A stretch of DNA of 64,000 nucleotides from positions 2,976,001-3,040,000 of the forward strand of contig NZ_CP064338.1 in the NCBI RefSeq assembly GCF_015476235.1, read 5' to 3'. The DNA is from Caldimonas thermodepolymerans. GTDB lineage: Bacteria; Pseudomonadota; Gammaproteobacteria; Burkholderiales; Burkholderiaceae_C. Of the stretch, positions 8,888-17,740 are shown in pieces. The position numbers were made by a program, and so were the translations under genes. The notes beneath the pieces were generated by a model. It searched no databases. It worked only from the letters and a program-made list of their open reading frames with translations, and was not told where the DNA came from. The first letter of the stretch is position 1; each line of letters starts with the position of its first letter.

Positions 8888-9553
8888 ATGGATGCGATGA
8901 AGGCCCGGAGCTTCGCCGACCTGGGCGAACTGAAGAAGGCGCTCCAGCGCCAGGCCGAGGAAGCCGCGCGGCAGGAAGCGCAGCGCCGGGCCGCCGAGGA
9001 ACGCGAACGCCGCGAGCGCGAGCTGTTCGCGCGCACCGTGGGGCCGGTCACCGCGCTGAAGGACACCGGCCGCGCCGAGATCGCCCGCCCCCGCCCGGTG
9101 CCGGCACCGCTGCAGCGGCGGCTGGACGAGGAAGCGGTGCTGCGCGAGGCGATCTCCGACGAGTTCGACGTCGAGTCGCTGCTCGAGACCGACGAGGCGC
9201 TGTCCTACCGGCGGCCGGGCATCGGCCCGGACGTGGTCAAGCGCCTGCGGCGCGGCGACTGGGTGATCCAGCGCCAGGTCGACCTGCACGGCCTGCGCCG
9301 CGACGAGGCGCGCGAGCGGCTGGCCGAATTCCTGCGCGAGGCCGTCAAGCAGGGCCTGCGCTGCGTGCGCGTGATCCACGGCAAGGGCAACGGCTCGCCC
9401 GGGCGCGAGCCGGTGCTCAAGGGCAAGGTGCGCAGCTGGCTGGTGCAGAAGGACGAGGTGATCGCCTTCACCCAGGCGCGCGCGGCCGACGGCGGCCAGG
9501 GCGCGCTGGTGGTGCTGCTGCTGCAGCCGTCGCGGCCCGGCGCCCGCCGCTGA
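8888..9553 (+). CDS. Smr domain protein
   Basis: This is a 221-residue protein. Residues 15-48 form a strongly charged Arg/Glu-rich helix, probably a coiled coil. The Smr (MutS2 C-terminal-like) nuclease domain occupies about 128-215, with VDLHGL at 131-136 and HGKGNGS at 164-170. Stand-alone Smr proteins are nucleases acting on DNA or RNA. E. coli SmrB, for example, cleaves mRNA at collided ribosomes, but assignment to SmrA or SmrB is not secure here. ATG 8888 is 5 bp after the radC stop. ATG 8897, nine bases on, has a better-spaced AGGA and may be the real start. Confidence 0.85.
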   Translation: MDAMKARSFADLGELKKALQRQAEEAARQEAQRRAAEERERRERELFARTVGPVTALKDTGRAEIARPRPVPAPLQRRLDEEAVLREAISDEFDVESLLETDEALSYRRPGIGPDVVKRLRRGDWVIQRQVDLHGLRRDEARERLAEFLREAVKQGLRCVRVIHGKGNGSPGREPVLKGKVRSWLVQKDEVIAFTQARAADGGQGALVVLLLQPSRPGARR

Positions 9554-9564
9554 ACGCCACCGGG

Positions 9565-9975
9565 TCAGCCGCCGCGGTTGCGCATCCAGTCGGCGGTGTT
9601 GAAGAATGCCTCGCGCAGCCGGGTCACGAGCGCGGGGTCGAGCTGCAGTTCCTCCATCGCCTGGTCCATGCAGGCGAGCCACTGGTCGCGCTCCCTGATG
9701 CCGATCGGGAACGGCAGGTGGCGCGCGCGCAGGCGCGGGTGGCCGAAGCGCTCGACGTAGTGCTGCGGCCCGCCCAGCCAGCCGCACAGGAACCAGTACA
9801 GCTTGTCGCGCGAGCCGTCGAGGTGCGTCGGGTGCAGCGCGCGCAGCTCGCGGTAGGCGGGCTCCAGGTCCATCAGGTCGTAGAAGCGGTCGACCAGCTC
9901 GCGGACCCGGGCCTCGCCGCCGATCCATTCGAACGCGGAGGCCGGCTGCTGCGTGGTGGTGTGGTCTTCGGTCAT
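9565..9975 (-). CDS. Group II truncated haemoglobin
   Basis: This 136-residue 2-over-2 globin is related to the TrHbO group. The B-helix region RFYDLMDLEPAYRELRALHP and the WFLCGWLGGP segment lead to the proximal histidine in RFGHPRLRARHLPFPI. The Trp of the G helix (RDQWLACMDQAM) is present. Such proteins bind oxygen or nitric oxide and can help peroxide or NO detoxification. The ATG overlaps the stop of the upstream M48 protease gene by 4 bp (ATGA), so the two are almost certainly translated from one message. Confidence 0.88.
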   Translation of the reverse strand: MTEDHTTTQQPASAFEWIGGEARVRELVDRFYDLMDLEPAYRELRALHPTHLDGSRDKLYWFLCGWLGGPQHYVERFGHPRLRARHLPFPIGIRERDQWLACMDQAMEELQLDPALVTRLREAFFNTADWMRNRGG

Positions 9976-11318
9976 TTCAGGTAGCCCCAGGCCTTGAGCC
10001 GGGAAGCGGAATACTGGGCCGCCTCGCCGCTGCGCGTGGCCCTGAGGTAGGCGTTGTAGTGCTGGGCGGCGCGCAGGCGGTCGCCCATGCCCTCGGCCGA
10101 GATGCCCTTGAGGAAGGTCACCCCCGGGTCGCCGGGCAGCATGCGGTCGAAGGCATCGAGCTCCGCGTAGGCGCGCGCCGGGTCCTTGGCCGACAGCGCC
10201 AGCACGCCCGAGAGCTTGCGGGCCTGCGCCTCCTGCGGGTAGATGGTCTTGGCCGTCTCGACGTAGCGCTGGGCTTCCTTGGTGTGGCCCTGCGCCTGCA
10301 GGCACTGCGCCATGCGCAGGTTGGCCGCGTAGTCCTGCGGCGTGCGCTTGATGGCCGTGGCGAACTGGTTCTGCGCCTCCTGGTAGGCCTTGCGGGCCAT
10401 CGCGGTCTCGCCGTTCTTGCAGGCGTCGATGGTCGGCTTGATGCGGCGCAGGCCGGCGGTGTGGTCCATGTAGCGCTCGCGCTGCGCCGGGGCCTTGAGG
10501 CTGGTGGCGTAGCGGGTCTCTGCCAAGCGCTTCGCGGTGTCGCGCCGCTCGGTGCTCATCGGGTGCGACGAGAACATCGTCGCCAGCAGGCTGGGCTGTT
10601 CCTTCTCCTGCTCCACCAGCATCTGGTGCAGCGCGGTCATGCCGCTGGCCGGATAGCCGCAGCGCACCATGTACTCCTGCCCCAGCGCATCGGCCTCGCG
10701 TTCGTTGTCGCGCGAGTAGCTGGCCAGCAGCGCGCTGGCGCCGATCTGGCTGCCCAGCCCGGCCAGCGCACCCCACTGCGAGTTGGATGCCGCCACGCCG
10801 ATGCCGGCCACGACCGCCTGCGCGACCATCGCCTGGCCCTGGCGCTGCGCGCTGTGGCGGGCGTTGACGTGGCCCAGCTCGTGGCCGAGCAGCGCGGCCA
10901 GCTGCGCCTCGTCGTCCAGTTCGGTCATGATGCCGCGCGTCACGCCCACCGCGCCGGCAGGGAAGGTGTAGGCATTGACGTAGTTGGCGTTGAGCACGCG
11001 GTACGAATACGGCATCTGCGGCCGGTGCGAGTTCTGGTGCAGCTGGCGGCCCACGTCGGCGACGTACTCGTTCAGGCCCGCGTCCTGCACCGGCCCCAGG
11101 TCGGCAGAGAACTGGTGCGGGGCCTGCTGCGCGTCGATGGCGCGCTCCTGCTCCTCGCTCAGGCCCACCAGGATGCTCTTGCCCGTCACGGGCGAGGTGG
11201 CGCAACCCTGCAGCCCGGCGACCGCGGCGGTGCTGGCGCCGAACAGCCACAGGGCATCGCGCCGGCTCAGGCGGTTGCTGCGCAGCCGCGCGGCGAAGGC
11301 GTCGGCGTGATGGTTCAT
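9972..11318 (-). CDS. M48 family metalloprotease lipoprotein with TPR tail (BepA-like)
   Basis: This 448-residue protein has a signal region ending in the lipobox LQGC with Cys 39. It carries SRRDAL ahead of the hydrophobic stretch, so Tat export of a lipoprotein is possible. The M48 zinc motif HELGH is at 146-150, with the third ligand region around ADALGQEYM. The C-terminal half consists of TPR-like helices. BepA in E. coli degrades or helps mature outer-membrane proteins such as LptD in the periplasm, and a similar envelope quality-control role is inferred. The downstream globin gene overlaps its stop codon. Confidence 0.88.
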   Translation of the reverse strand: MNHHADAFAARLRSNRLSRRDALWLFGASTAAVAGLQGCATSPVTGKSILVGLSEEQERAIDAQQAPHQFSADLGPVQDAGLNEYVADVGRQLHQNSHRPQMPYSYRVLNANYVNAYTFPAGAVGVTRGIMTELDDEAQLAALLGHELGHVNARHSAQRQGQAMVAQAVVAGIGVAASNSQWGALAGLGSQIGASALLASYSRDNEREADALGQEYMVRCGYPASGMTALHQMLVEQEKEQPSLLATMFSSHPMSTERRDTAKRLAETRYATSLKAPAQRERYMDHTAGLRRIKPTIDACKNGETAMARKAYQEAQNQFATAIKRTPQDYAANLRMAQCLQAQGHTKEAQRYVETAKTIYPQEAQARKLSGVLALSAKDPARAYAELDAFDRMLPGDPGVTFLKGISAEGMGDRLRAAQHYNAYLRATRSGEAAQYSASRLKAWGYLK

Positions 11319-11365
11319 GGACGACCTCCCATCGATGGACAGGAGGCATTGTAGGAAGGGGCCGC

Positions 11366-12190
11366 TCAGGCCGCCCGCGCCGGCACCTTTTCCAGGCGGC
11401 CGGCCACGGCCTTGACCGCATGCGCGGCGGCGCAGCCGGGGAAGGTCTCCAGCAGCAGCTGGCGCTTCTGTACCGCTTGGCGCACCGACGGGTCGCTCGG
11501 GATGTCGCCGAGGTGGGCCAGCTTCACCGGATCGCCCGCCGGCGTCGAGACGAAGCGGGCCAGCACCTGCTGCAGCTGCTGCGCGATGGCCTTGCCGTCG
11601 CCTGGCCGCGCGACCTGGTTGAGCACCAGGTTCAGCTCGCGGCGGCGCTGCTGGGTGGCCAGCACCTTGATGGTCGCGTAGGCGTCGGTCAGCGAGGTGG
11701 GCTCGGGGGTGGCGACCACCAGCACCTGGTCGGCCAGCGAGATCGCGTAGAGCACGACGTCGGAGATGCCCGCGCCGGTGTCCAGCAGCACGTAGTCGTA
11801 GCGCGGCAGCAGGCTGGCGACCACGGCCTGCAGCCGCTCGCGCACCTCGGGCGTCAGGCGCGAGTACTCCACGAGGCCCGAGCCGGCCAGCACCACCGAG
11901 AAGCCGCCCGGCGCGACGTGGATCGCGTCTTCGAGCGCGCAGTGCCCGAGGAACACGTCGTGCAGCGTGCGGCGGGACTGCAGGTTGAGCACCACGTCGA
12001 GGTTGGCAAGGCCCAGGTCGGCGTCGAGCACCAGGACCCGGTGGCCCAGGCGGGCCAGCGCGGCGGCGACGTTGGCCGACACGAAGGTCTTGCCGACGCC
12101 GCCCTTGCCGCTGGTCACGGCCAGCACGCAGGCCTGCTTGTCGCGCGAGGTTTCAGGCATGGACGGAAGTCGGTTGGTCGGTTCACTCAT
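11366..12190 (-). CDS. MinD/FlhG-like P-loop ATPase
   Basis: This 274-residue ParA/MinD superfamily ATPase has a deviant Walker A, SGKGGVGKT, at 27-35. Its A' block is LDADLGLANLDVVLNL and its Walker B block is YDYVLLDTGAGIS. The DADLGLANLD and AGIS features are more like FlhG (YlxH/FleN), which sets flagellar number and placement, than like cell-division MinD. No C-terminal amphipathic MinD helix is obvious. No flhF or flagellar gene is in the window, so the target is uncertain. The start overlaps the stop of the upstream GGDEF gene by 8 bp, and Met 11 is an alternative start. Confidence 0.75.
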   Translation of the reverse strand: MSEPTNRLPSMPETSRDKQACVLAVTSGKGGVGKTFVSANVAAALARLGHRVLVLDADLGLANLDVVLNLQSRRTLHDVFLGHCALEDAIHVAPGGFSVVLAGSGLVEYSRLTPEVRERLQAVVASLLPRYDYVLLDTGAGISDVVLYAISLADQVLVVATPEPTSLTDAYATIKVLATQQRRRELNLVLNQVARPGDGKAIAQQLQQVLARFVSTPAGDPVKLAHLGDIPSDPSVRQAVQKRQLLLETFPGCAAAHAVKAVAGRLEKVPARAA

Positions 12191-12926
12191 CGCCCGGCAC
12201 CTCCAGGTCGCTGAACAGGCTCACGCCGAACAGCATGCTTTTCTCCTCGGTGGTCACGCTGCTGGCCGGCGTCTCCTCGAGACAGACGCGGTTGCGGCCT
12301 TCGGTCTTGGCACAGTAGAGCTGCAGGTCGGCGCGCTCCATCCACAACGACACCGACGAGCGCACCCATTGCGGCGCGAAGGCGCCGCCCAGGCTGACCG
12401 TCACGTGCGCCTGGTGGCCCGAGCGCAGCAGGATCGGGTGCTCCTGCACCGCCTGGCGCATGCGCTCGGCCACCGCCAGGCCGAATGCCGGCTGGCAGTT
12501 GGGCAGCACGATGGCGAACTCCTCGCCGCCGTAGCGGGCCACGGTGTCCATCGGGCGCACGCATTCGGCCAGGCGCCGGCCCACGGCCTGGATCACCTGG
12601 TCGCCGGCCTCGTGGCCGTAGGTGTCGTTGATGTGCTTGAAATGGTCGATGTCCAGGATCAGCAGCAGCGCCGCCTCGCCGGTGCGCGCGACGCGGTCGA
12701 TCTCGCGCTCCAGCACCGCGCGGAAGTGGCGCCGGTTGGCCAGCCCCGTGAGCGCGTCGCGCAGCGACAGATCGCACAGGCCGTCGATCACGGCCTGCAG
12801 CAGCACGCGGGGGTCGGCGTCGGCCTGCGGCGGCAACGGATGGCCGGCCTGCTCCAGCAACGACAGCGCCTGCTCCAGGTCGAGGTCGCGCAGGTTCAGC
12901 AGCGAAAGTTCGGATGGGCGGTCCAC
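12183..12926 (-). CDS. Diguanylate cyclase with GGDEF (GGEEF) domain
   Basis: This 247-residue cytoplasmic protein consists of a short N-terminal helical segment (1-50) and one GGDEF domain. The active-site motif is GGEEF at 133-137, a functional variant. The allosteric inhibitory I-site RxxD is present as RPMD at 124-127, five residues upstream, so product inhibition by c-di-GMP is expected. There is no membrane segment or recognised sensor domain. Translation is assumed to start at GTG 12926. It is coupled to the MinD/FlhG-like ATPase downstream, which suggests that c-di-GMP and polar or motility functions are linked. Confidence 0.88.
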   Translation of the reverse strand: MDRPSELSLLNLRDLDLEQALSLLEQAGHPLPPQADADPRVLLQAVIDGLCDLSLRDALTGLANRRHFRAVLEREIDRVARTGEAALLLILDIDHFKHINDTYGHEAGDQVIQAVGRRLAECVRPMDTVARYGGEEFAIVLPNCQPAFGLAVAERMRQAVQEHPILLRSGHQAHVTVSLGGAFAPQWVRSSVSLWMERADLQLYCAKTEGRNRVCLEETPASSVTTEEKSMLFGVSLFSDLEVPGDE

Positions 12927-13061
12927 GAGGCGGCAGTGCGTTGGGCGAACCCGGCCCCGCGGGACCAGGCACGGACGAGGGCCGCGGCACGGGCCGCCAC
13001 CCCCAGTCCCTGCCTTATCGGCAGCTGGGCGGGGTTCTGTAGGGTGCGAGCCCCAAGGATT

Positions 13062-15590
13062 TCACACCGCTGCCTTGCGCAGCGTCTCGACCACCGGGCG
13101 GCGCAGCACCTCGCGCAGCCCCCACCAGCCCGCCGCCAGTGCGAGCACCGCCCCGGCGGCAGCGCCGGCCAGCGGCACCCAGGGCGAGGCGTTCCAGCTG
13201 AACTCGAAGGCAAAGCGCGCCAGCCCCCAGCCCACCGCCACCGCGGCGAGCGATGCCAGCAGCCCGGCCAGCGCGCCCACGCCCAGCAGCTCGGCGCGCT
13301 GCACCTGCGCCAGCAGGCGCCCGCCCGCCCCCATCGCGCGCATGATCGCGAACTCGCGCGAGCGCTGCTCGCGCGTGGCGACCACCGCGGCAAACAGTAC
13401 CACCAGGCCGGCGGCCAGCGTGAAGCCGAACAGGAACTCGACCGCGCGGATCACCTGGTCCAGCACACGCTGCACCTGGCCGATCGAGGCCGAGACGTCG
13501 ACATTGGTGACGTTCGGGAAGGCGCGGCTGAGCGCATTGTCGAAGCCGGGCGTCTCCGGCGCCCGGAACGCGGCGATGTAGGTGCCGGGCACCTCGGGCA
13601 TCTCCGCCAGCGGGAACATCACGAAGAAGTTGACCCGCATCGAGGCCCAGTCGACCTTGCGCAGGCTGGTGATGCGCGCCTCGGTCTCCAGGCCCGCGAT
13701 GTCGAAGCGCAGCGTGTCGCCGAGCCTGAGGCCCAGCGTGCGCGCCAGTCCCTCCTCGACGCTGACCGCCCCGGGCTCGTCGGGCACCCAGCGTCCGGCC
13801 GCCAGCTCGTTGTGCGGGGGCATCTGCGCGTCGTGGCTGAGGTTGAACTCGCGGTCGACCAGGCGCCGCGCGCGGTCCTCGGCGTAGTCGTCCACGCTGA
13901 CCGCTCGGCCGTTGATGGCCACCAGCCGGCCGCGGATCATCGGGTACCAGTCCAGCTTCTGCACCCCGGCCTGGCGCAGGTGCTGCCGGAACGGCTCGCC
14001 CTGCTCGGGCTGGATGTTGATCACGAAGCGGTTGGGCGCATCGGGCGGCGTGGCGGCGCGCCAGCTGGCGATCAGGTCGGTGCGCAGCAGCACCAGCAGC
14101 ACCAGGGCCAGCAGCCCGACCGCCAGCGCCGAGACCTGCAGCACCGCAAAGCCCGGCCGCGCGCCGACCTGGCGCGTTGCCAGCACCAGCCAGCGCGGCG
14201 CGCCGGCCTCGGGCACGGCGCGGCGCAGCAGCAGCACCGCCAGCCACCCGAGCAGCGCGAACAGCGCCACCGCTGCGGCGAACCCGCCCACCGCGATCGC
14301 GCCCAGCTTCAGGTCCGCCGAGACGGCCAGCAGCAGGGCCGCAAAGCCGAGCGTGCCGGCGCCGAGCACCGCCAGCGAGGCGGGCTTGAGCTCGCCGACG
14401 TCGCGCCGGATCACGCGCAGCGGCGGCACGCGCGCCAGCTGCAGCACCGGCGGCAGGCCGAAGCCGAACAGCAGCGTCATCCCCACCCCCAGGCCCAGCA
14501 GCGCGGGCCAGGCCCCGGCCGGCGGCAGCGTCGCCTCGAGCAGCTGCGCCAGCATCGCGACGAACACATGGTGCACGCCGTAGCCCACGGCCACGCCGAG
14601 CGCGCTGGCGAGCAGGCCCACCGCGGCGAACTCGAGTGCATAGCTGGTGGCGATGGTGCGCTGCGACTGGCCCAGCACGCGCAGCATCGCGCAGTCGTCC
14701 AGGTGGCGGTTGGCGAAGTCGCGCGCCGCGATGCCCACCGCGACCGCGGCCAGCAGGGCCGCCAGCAGGGCGACCAGGTTGAGGAACTTTTCGGCGCGGT
14801 CCAGCGTCTGGCGCATCTCGGGCCGGCCGGATGCCAGCGACTCGACGCGGATGCCGCGCAGGCCCTGCGCCTTGATCTGCGCCTCGGCCCAGGCCACGTA
14901 GTCGGCCGCCGCGCGGGGGCGCACGTCGGGCGCGGCGACCGCGAGCCGGTAGGTCACGCGGCTGGCCGGCTGGATCAGCCCGGTGGCCGGCAGGTCGGCC
15001 ATGTTCACGATGACGCGCGGCGAGAAGGCCAGGAAGCCCGCCCCGCGGTCGGATTCGAAGGTGATGACCTGCGCGATGCGCAGCGTCGCGTCGCCCAGCA
15101 GCAGCGGATCGCCCACGGCCAGCCCCAGCGCGTCCAGGATCGAGGCCTCGACCCAGACCGTGCCGCGCTGCGGCGGGGCACCGGCCAGCCGCTCGGCCCC
15201 GCCGGGCGCATCGGCCAGCCGCACCTGGCTGTGCAGGGGGTAGCCCTCGCCGGCGGCCTTGATCGTCACCAGGCGCGTCGCGCCACCTTGCTCGTCGGCG
15301 GCGCGGGCCATGCTCGGGAACGAGGCGCTCAGCGCGGTGGACAGCCCCAGGGCGCGGGCGCGTTCGACGAACTCCGGCGGGGTCGGGTGGTCGGTCGCGA
15401 CCAGCGCATCGCCGCCCAGCAGCTGCCGCGCGTCGCGCGCCAGCCCGCCCTTGAGGCGGTCGGCAAAGAAGCCGACCGCGGTCAGCGCCGCGACCGCCAG
15501 CATCACCGCGACGACCAGCAGGCGCAGCTCGCCGCTGCGGAAATCGCGCACCGTCTGGCGCCAGGCCAGTGCAAGGATCTGATTCGGCAT
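13062..15590 (-). CDS. Large FtsX-like ABC transporter permease (YbbP type)
   Basis: This 842-residue inner-membrane protein has an N-terminal anchor helix (LRLLVVAVMLAVAALTAVGF) and two MacB/FtsX periplasmic-plus-permease units. Clusters of membrane helices lie around residues 240-440 and at the C terminus. Its layout matches YbbP-like permeases that work with a LolD-type ATPase. No such ATPase gene is next to it here, so the partner must be elsewhere. The substrate is unknown; lipoprotein or lysophospholipid handling has been proposed for relatives. ATG 15590 was chosen because the longer frame upstream reads as non-coding and runs into the divergent dioxygenase gene. Confidence 0.8.
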   Translation of the reverse strand: MPNQILALAWRQTVRDFRSGELRLLVVAVMLAVAALTAVGFFADRLKGGLARDARQLLGGDALVATDHPTPPEFVERARALGLSTALSASFPSMARAADEQGGATRLVTIKAAGEGYPLHSQVRLADAPGGAERLAGAPPQRGTVWVEASILDALGLAVGDPLLLGDATLRIAQVITFESDRGAGFLAFSPRVIVNMADLPATGLIQPASRVTYRLAVAAPDVRPRAAADYVAWAEAQIKAQGLRGIRVESLASGRPEMRQTLDRAEKFLNLVALLAALLAAVAVGIAARDFANRHLDDCAMLRVLGQSQRTIATSYALEFAAVGLLASALGVAVGYGVHHVFVAMLAQLLEATLPPAGAWPALLGLGVGMTLLFGFGLPPVLQLARVPPLRVIRRDVGELKPASLAVLGAGTLGFAALLLAVSADLKLGAIAVGGFAAAVALFALLGWLAVLLLRRAVPEAGAPRWLVLATRQVGARPGFAVLQVSALAVGLLALVLLVLLRTDLIASWRAATPPDAPNRFVINIQPEQGEPFRQHLRQAGVQKLDWYPMIRGRLVAINGRAVSVDDYAEDRARRLVDREFNLSHDAQMPPHNELAAGRWVPDEPGAVSVEEGLARTLGLRLGDTLRFDIAGLETEARITSLRKVDWASMRVNFFVMFPLAEMPEVPGTYIAAFRAPETPGFDNALSRAFPNVTNVDVSASIGQVQRVLDQVIRAVEFLFGFTLAAGLVVLFAAVVATREQRSREFAIMRAMGAGGRLLAQVQRAELLGVGALAGLLASLAAVAVGWGLARFAFEFSWNASPWVPLAGAAAGAVLALAAGWWGLREVLRRPVVETLRKAAV

Positions 15591-15733
15591 GGATGGAAAG
15601 CTCTCCCTGTCCGGCACGGTAGCGCATGCCGCGCCCGGCCACAAACCGAGGGCATTGTGCAGCCGCGGCCACCGCCCGGGTTGAATGCTGCGTTCAAGTG
15701 CGCTCAACCCCGGCGGGGCACTTCGGTGCTCCA

Positions 15734-16600
15734 ATGGCAGGCATGGACACCCGCACCCTGCCCCCGCTGTTCGTCTCGCACGGCTCGCCGATGATCGCGC
15801 TCGAGCCGGGCGCCACCGGTGCCTTCTTCGGCCGGCTGGGCCGCACGATCGATCGCGAGTTCGGCCGTCCGCGCGCCATCGTCGCGGTCTCGGCGCACAC
15901 CGCGACCCGCCAGCCGGTGCTGCTGGGTGCGAAGCGGCACGAGACGGTGCACGACTTCTACGGCTTCCCCCCGGCGCTGTACGAGCTGCGCTACGACGCG
16001 CCGGGCGACCCGGCGCTGGCGCAGGACGCCGCGCACCTGCTGGAGGCGGCCGGGGTGCCCGCGCAGGCGGTCGACGCCGGCGGGCTGGACCACGGCATCT
16101 GGACCGTGCTGATCCACATGTGGCCCGAGGCGGACATCCCGGTGGTGCCGCTGTCGCTGGTGCCGTTCGCGCCGCCGTCCGCGCAGTTCGCGGTCGGCGA
16201 GGCGTTGCAGCCGCTGGCCGACCAGGGCGTGCTGGTGCTCGGCACCGGCAGCATCACGCACAACCTGCGCCTGCTGTCGCTGCGCGGCCGGGTCGAGGGC
16301 GTGCCGGAAGCGCCGGAGTCGGCCGCGTTCCGCGAGTGGGTGCACGCCAGGGCCACCGCACGCGACTGGGACGCGCTGTTCGACTACCGCGCGCAGGCCC
16401 CGCATGCGGCGCTGATGCACCCGACCGACGAGCACTGGCTGCCGTTCTACGCCCCGGCCGGTGCCGGCGGGCGCGAGCACGTGCCGGTGCGGCTGCACGG
16501 TCACGTGACCTTCGGGGTGCTGGGCATGGACGCCTACGCGTTCGGCCCGCAGGCCGCGCGGCTGGCCGGGGCACTGCAGGCCGCGCCGGTTCAGGCCTGA
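15734..16600 (+). CDS. DODA-type extradiol aromatic ring-opening dioxygenase (YgiD-like)
   Basis: This is a 288-residue member of the class III (LigB-type) extradiol dioxygenase superfamily, close to E. coli YgiD. Characteristic blocks are the N-terminal LPPLFVSHGSPMIALEPG, AIVAVSAHTATRQPVLLG, GGLDHGIWTVLIHMWPEADIPVVPLS and GTGSITHNLR. The first, second and third contain the metal-binding histidines. YgiD/DODA enzymes cleave catechol-type rings such as DOPA, but the physiological substrate is unknown. It is divergent from the FtsX-like permease gene. ATG 15743 is an alternative start three codons in. Confidence 0.85.
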   Translation: MAGMDTRTLPPLFVSHGSPMIALEPGATGAFFGRLGRTIDREFGRPRAIVAVSAHTATRQPVLLGAKRHETVHDFYGFPPALYELRYDAPGDPALAQDAAHLLEAAGVPAQAVDAGGLDHGIWTVLIHMWPEADIPVVPLSLVPFAPPSAQFAVGEALQPLADQGVLVLGTGSITHNLRLLSLRGRVEGVPEAPESAAFREWVHARATARDWDALFDYRAQAPHAALMHPTDEHWLPFYAPAGAGGREHVPVRLHGHVTFGVLGMDAYAFGPQAARLAGALQAAPVQA

Positions 16601-16776
16601 AGCAGCCGCTCGACGAACAGCACGCCGAAGAACACCAGGCCGGCGATGACCGTCCACTTGACGATCGCCGCGCCGATGCGGAAGTAGCGCCGTTCGCGCG
16701 TGACGAGGTAGGCCGCGAAGCAGCCGATCGCGCCCAGCAGCAACAGGAAGATCAGCAACCGCACGACGGCGAACAT
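16591..16776 (-). CDS. Small two-helix membrane protein
   Basis: This 61-residue peptide has two clear hydrophobic segments, about residues 5-24 and 38-57, separated by the basic RERRYFRIGAA loop. It would form a helical hairpin in the inner membrane. It lies 12 bp downstream of lpxC on the same strand and overlaps the convergent dioxygenase gene by 10 bp. I do not recognise a named family. The clean hydrophobic pattern and proximity to lpxC support it as a real gene. Confidence 0.6.
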   Translation of the reverse strand: MFAVVRLLIFLLLLGAIGCFAAYLVTRERRYFRIGAAIVKWTVIAGLVFFGVLFVERLLQA

Positions 16777-16788
16777 CGTGCGGATCCC

Positions 16789-17724
16789 TTACCAGGCAGG
16801 CGCCAGTTGCGCGAAGCCGGCCGGCGCTTCGCGTTCATCCTCGAAGGTGACGATCTCGTAGGCTGAGGCATCGGCCAGCAGCGCGCGCAGCAGCTTGTTG
16901 TTGAGCGCGTGGCCCGACTTGTACGCGCTGTAGGCCGCCAGCAGCGGCTTGCCCACGATGTACAGGTCGCCGATCGCATCCAGGATCTTGTGCTTGACGA
17001 ACTCGTCGTCGTAGCGCAGCCCTTCGGCATTGAGCACGCGGTAGTCGTCGACGACGATCGCGTTGTCCATGCTGCCGCCCATCGCCAGCCCGCGCGCGCG
17101 CATCACCTCCAGGTCCTTGGTGAACCCGAAGGTGCGCGCCCGCGCGATGTCGCGGGTGTAGCGGCCGGACGCGAAATCGAACACCACCTGCTGGCCGGTC
17201 TGGTCCACCGCCGGGTGGTCGAAGTCGATCTCGAAGGAAAGCTTGTAGCCGTGGTAGGGCTCGAGGCGGGCCCACTTGAGGGTGCGGCCCTCCCCTTCGC
17301 GCACTTCCACGGGCTTCTTGACGCGCAGGAACCGCTTCGGGGCACCCTGGAGCTCGATCCCGGCGCTCTGCAGGAGGTAGACGAAGGAGGCTGCAGAGCC
17401 GTCCAGGATCGGGACTTCCTCGGCCGTGATGTCGACATACAGGTTGTCGAGCCCCAGGCCTGCGCAGGCGGACATCAGGTGCTCCACCGTGTGCACCTTG
17501 GGCGCGCCCGGGTCGCCGCCGGCCGACAGCGTCGAGGCCAGGCGCGTGTCCGAGACCGCCATCGCCGACACCGGAATCTCGACCGGCACGGGCAGGTCGA
17601 CCCGGCGGAACACGATGCCGGTGTCGGGCGCGGCCGGCCGCAGCGTGAGTTCCACGCGCTGCCCGCTGTGCAGCCCGACGCCGACGGCGCGCGTCAGCGA
17701 CTTGAGGGTGCGTTGTTGAAGCAT
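16789..17724 (-). CDS. lpxC: UDP-3-O-acyl-N-acetylglucosamine deacetylase
   Basis: LpxC is the zinc deacetylase that commits UDP-GlcNAc derivatives to lipid A synthesis. The 311-residue sequence begins with LQQRTLKSL and has GVGLHSGQ in the first domain. The zinc motif [14 protein letters not shown] contains the H-x3-HL ligands, and the late motif [14 protein letters not shown] supplies the catalytic His. It is the last gene of the dcw cluster, as in many gammaproteobacteria and betaproteobacteria. It is separated from ftsZ by about 160 bp containing three hairpins, so it probably has its own expression control. Confidence 0.97.
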   Translation of the reverse strand: MLQQRTLKSLTRAVGVGLHSGQRVELTLRPAAPDTGIVFRRVDLPVPVEIPVSAMAVSDTRLASTLSAGGDPGAPKVHTVEHLMSACAGLGLDNLYVDITAEEVPILDGSAASFVYLLQSAGIELQGAPKRFLRVKKPVEVREGEGRTLKWARLEPYHGYKLSFEIDFDHPAVDQTGQQVVFDFASGRYTRDIARARTFGFTKDLEVMRARGLAMGGSMDNAIVVDDYRVLNAEGLRYDDEFVKHKILDAIGDLYIVGKPLLAAYSAYKSGHALNNKLLRALLADASAYEIVTFEDEREAPAGFAQLAPAW

Positions 17725-17740
17725 GTCCGCATTCTATGAG

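Noticed and set aside
11967-15794. A 1275-codon open frame on the plus strand across the GGDEF and FtsX-like permease genes
   Set aside because: It is antisense to two well-supported genes. Its translation is a monotonous His/Arg/Gln/Ala-rich string with no domain, the usual artefact of third-position GC bias.
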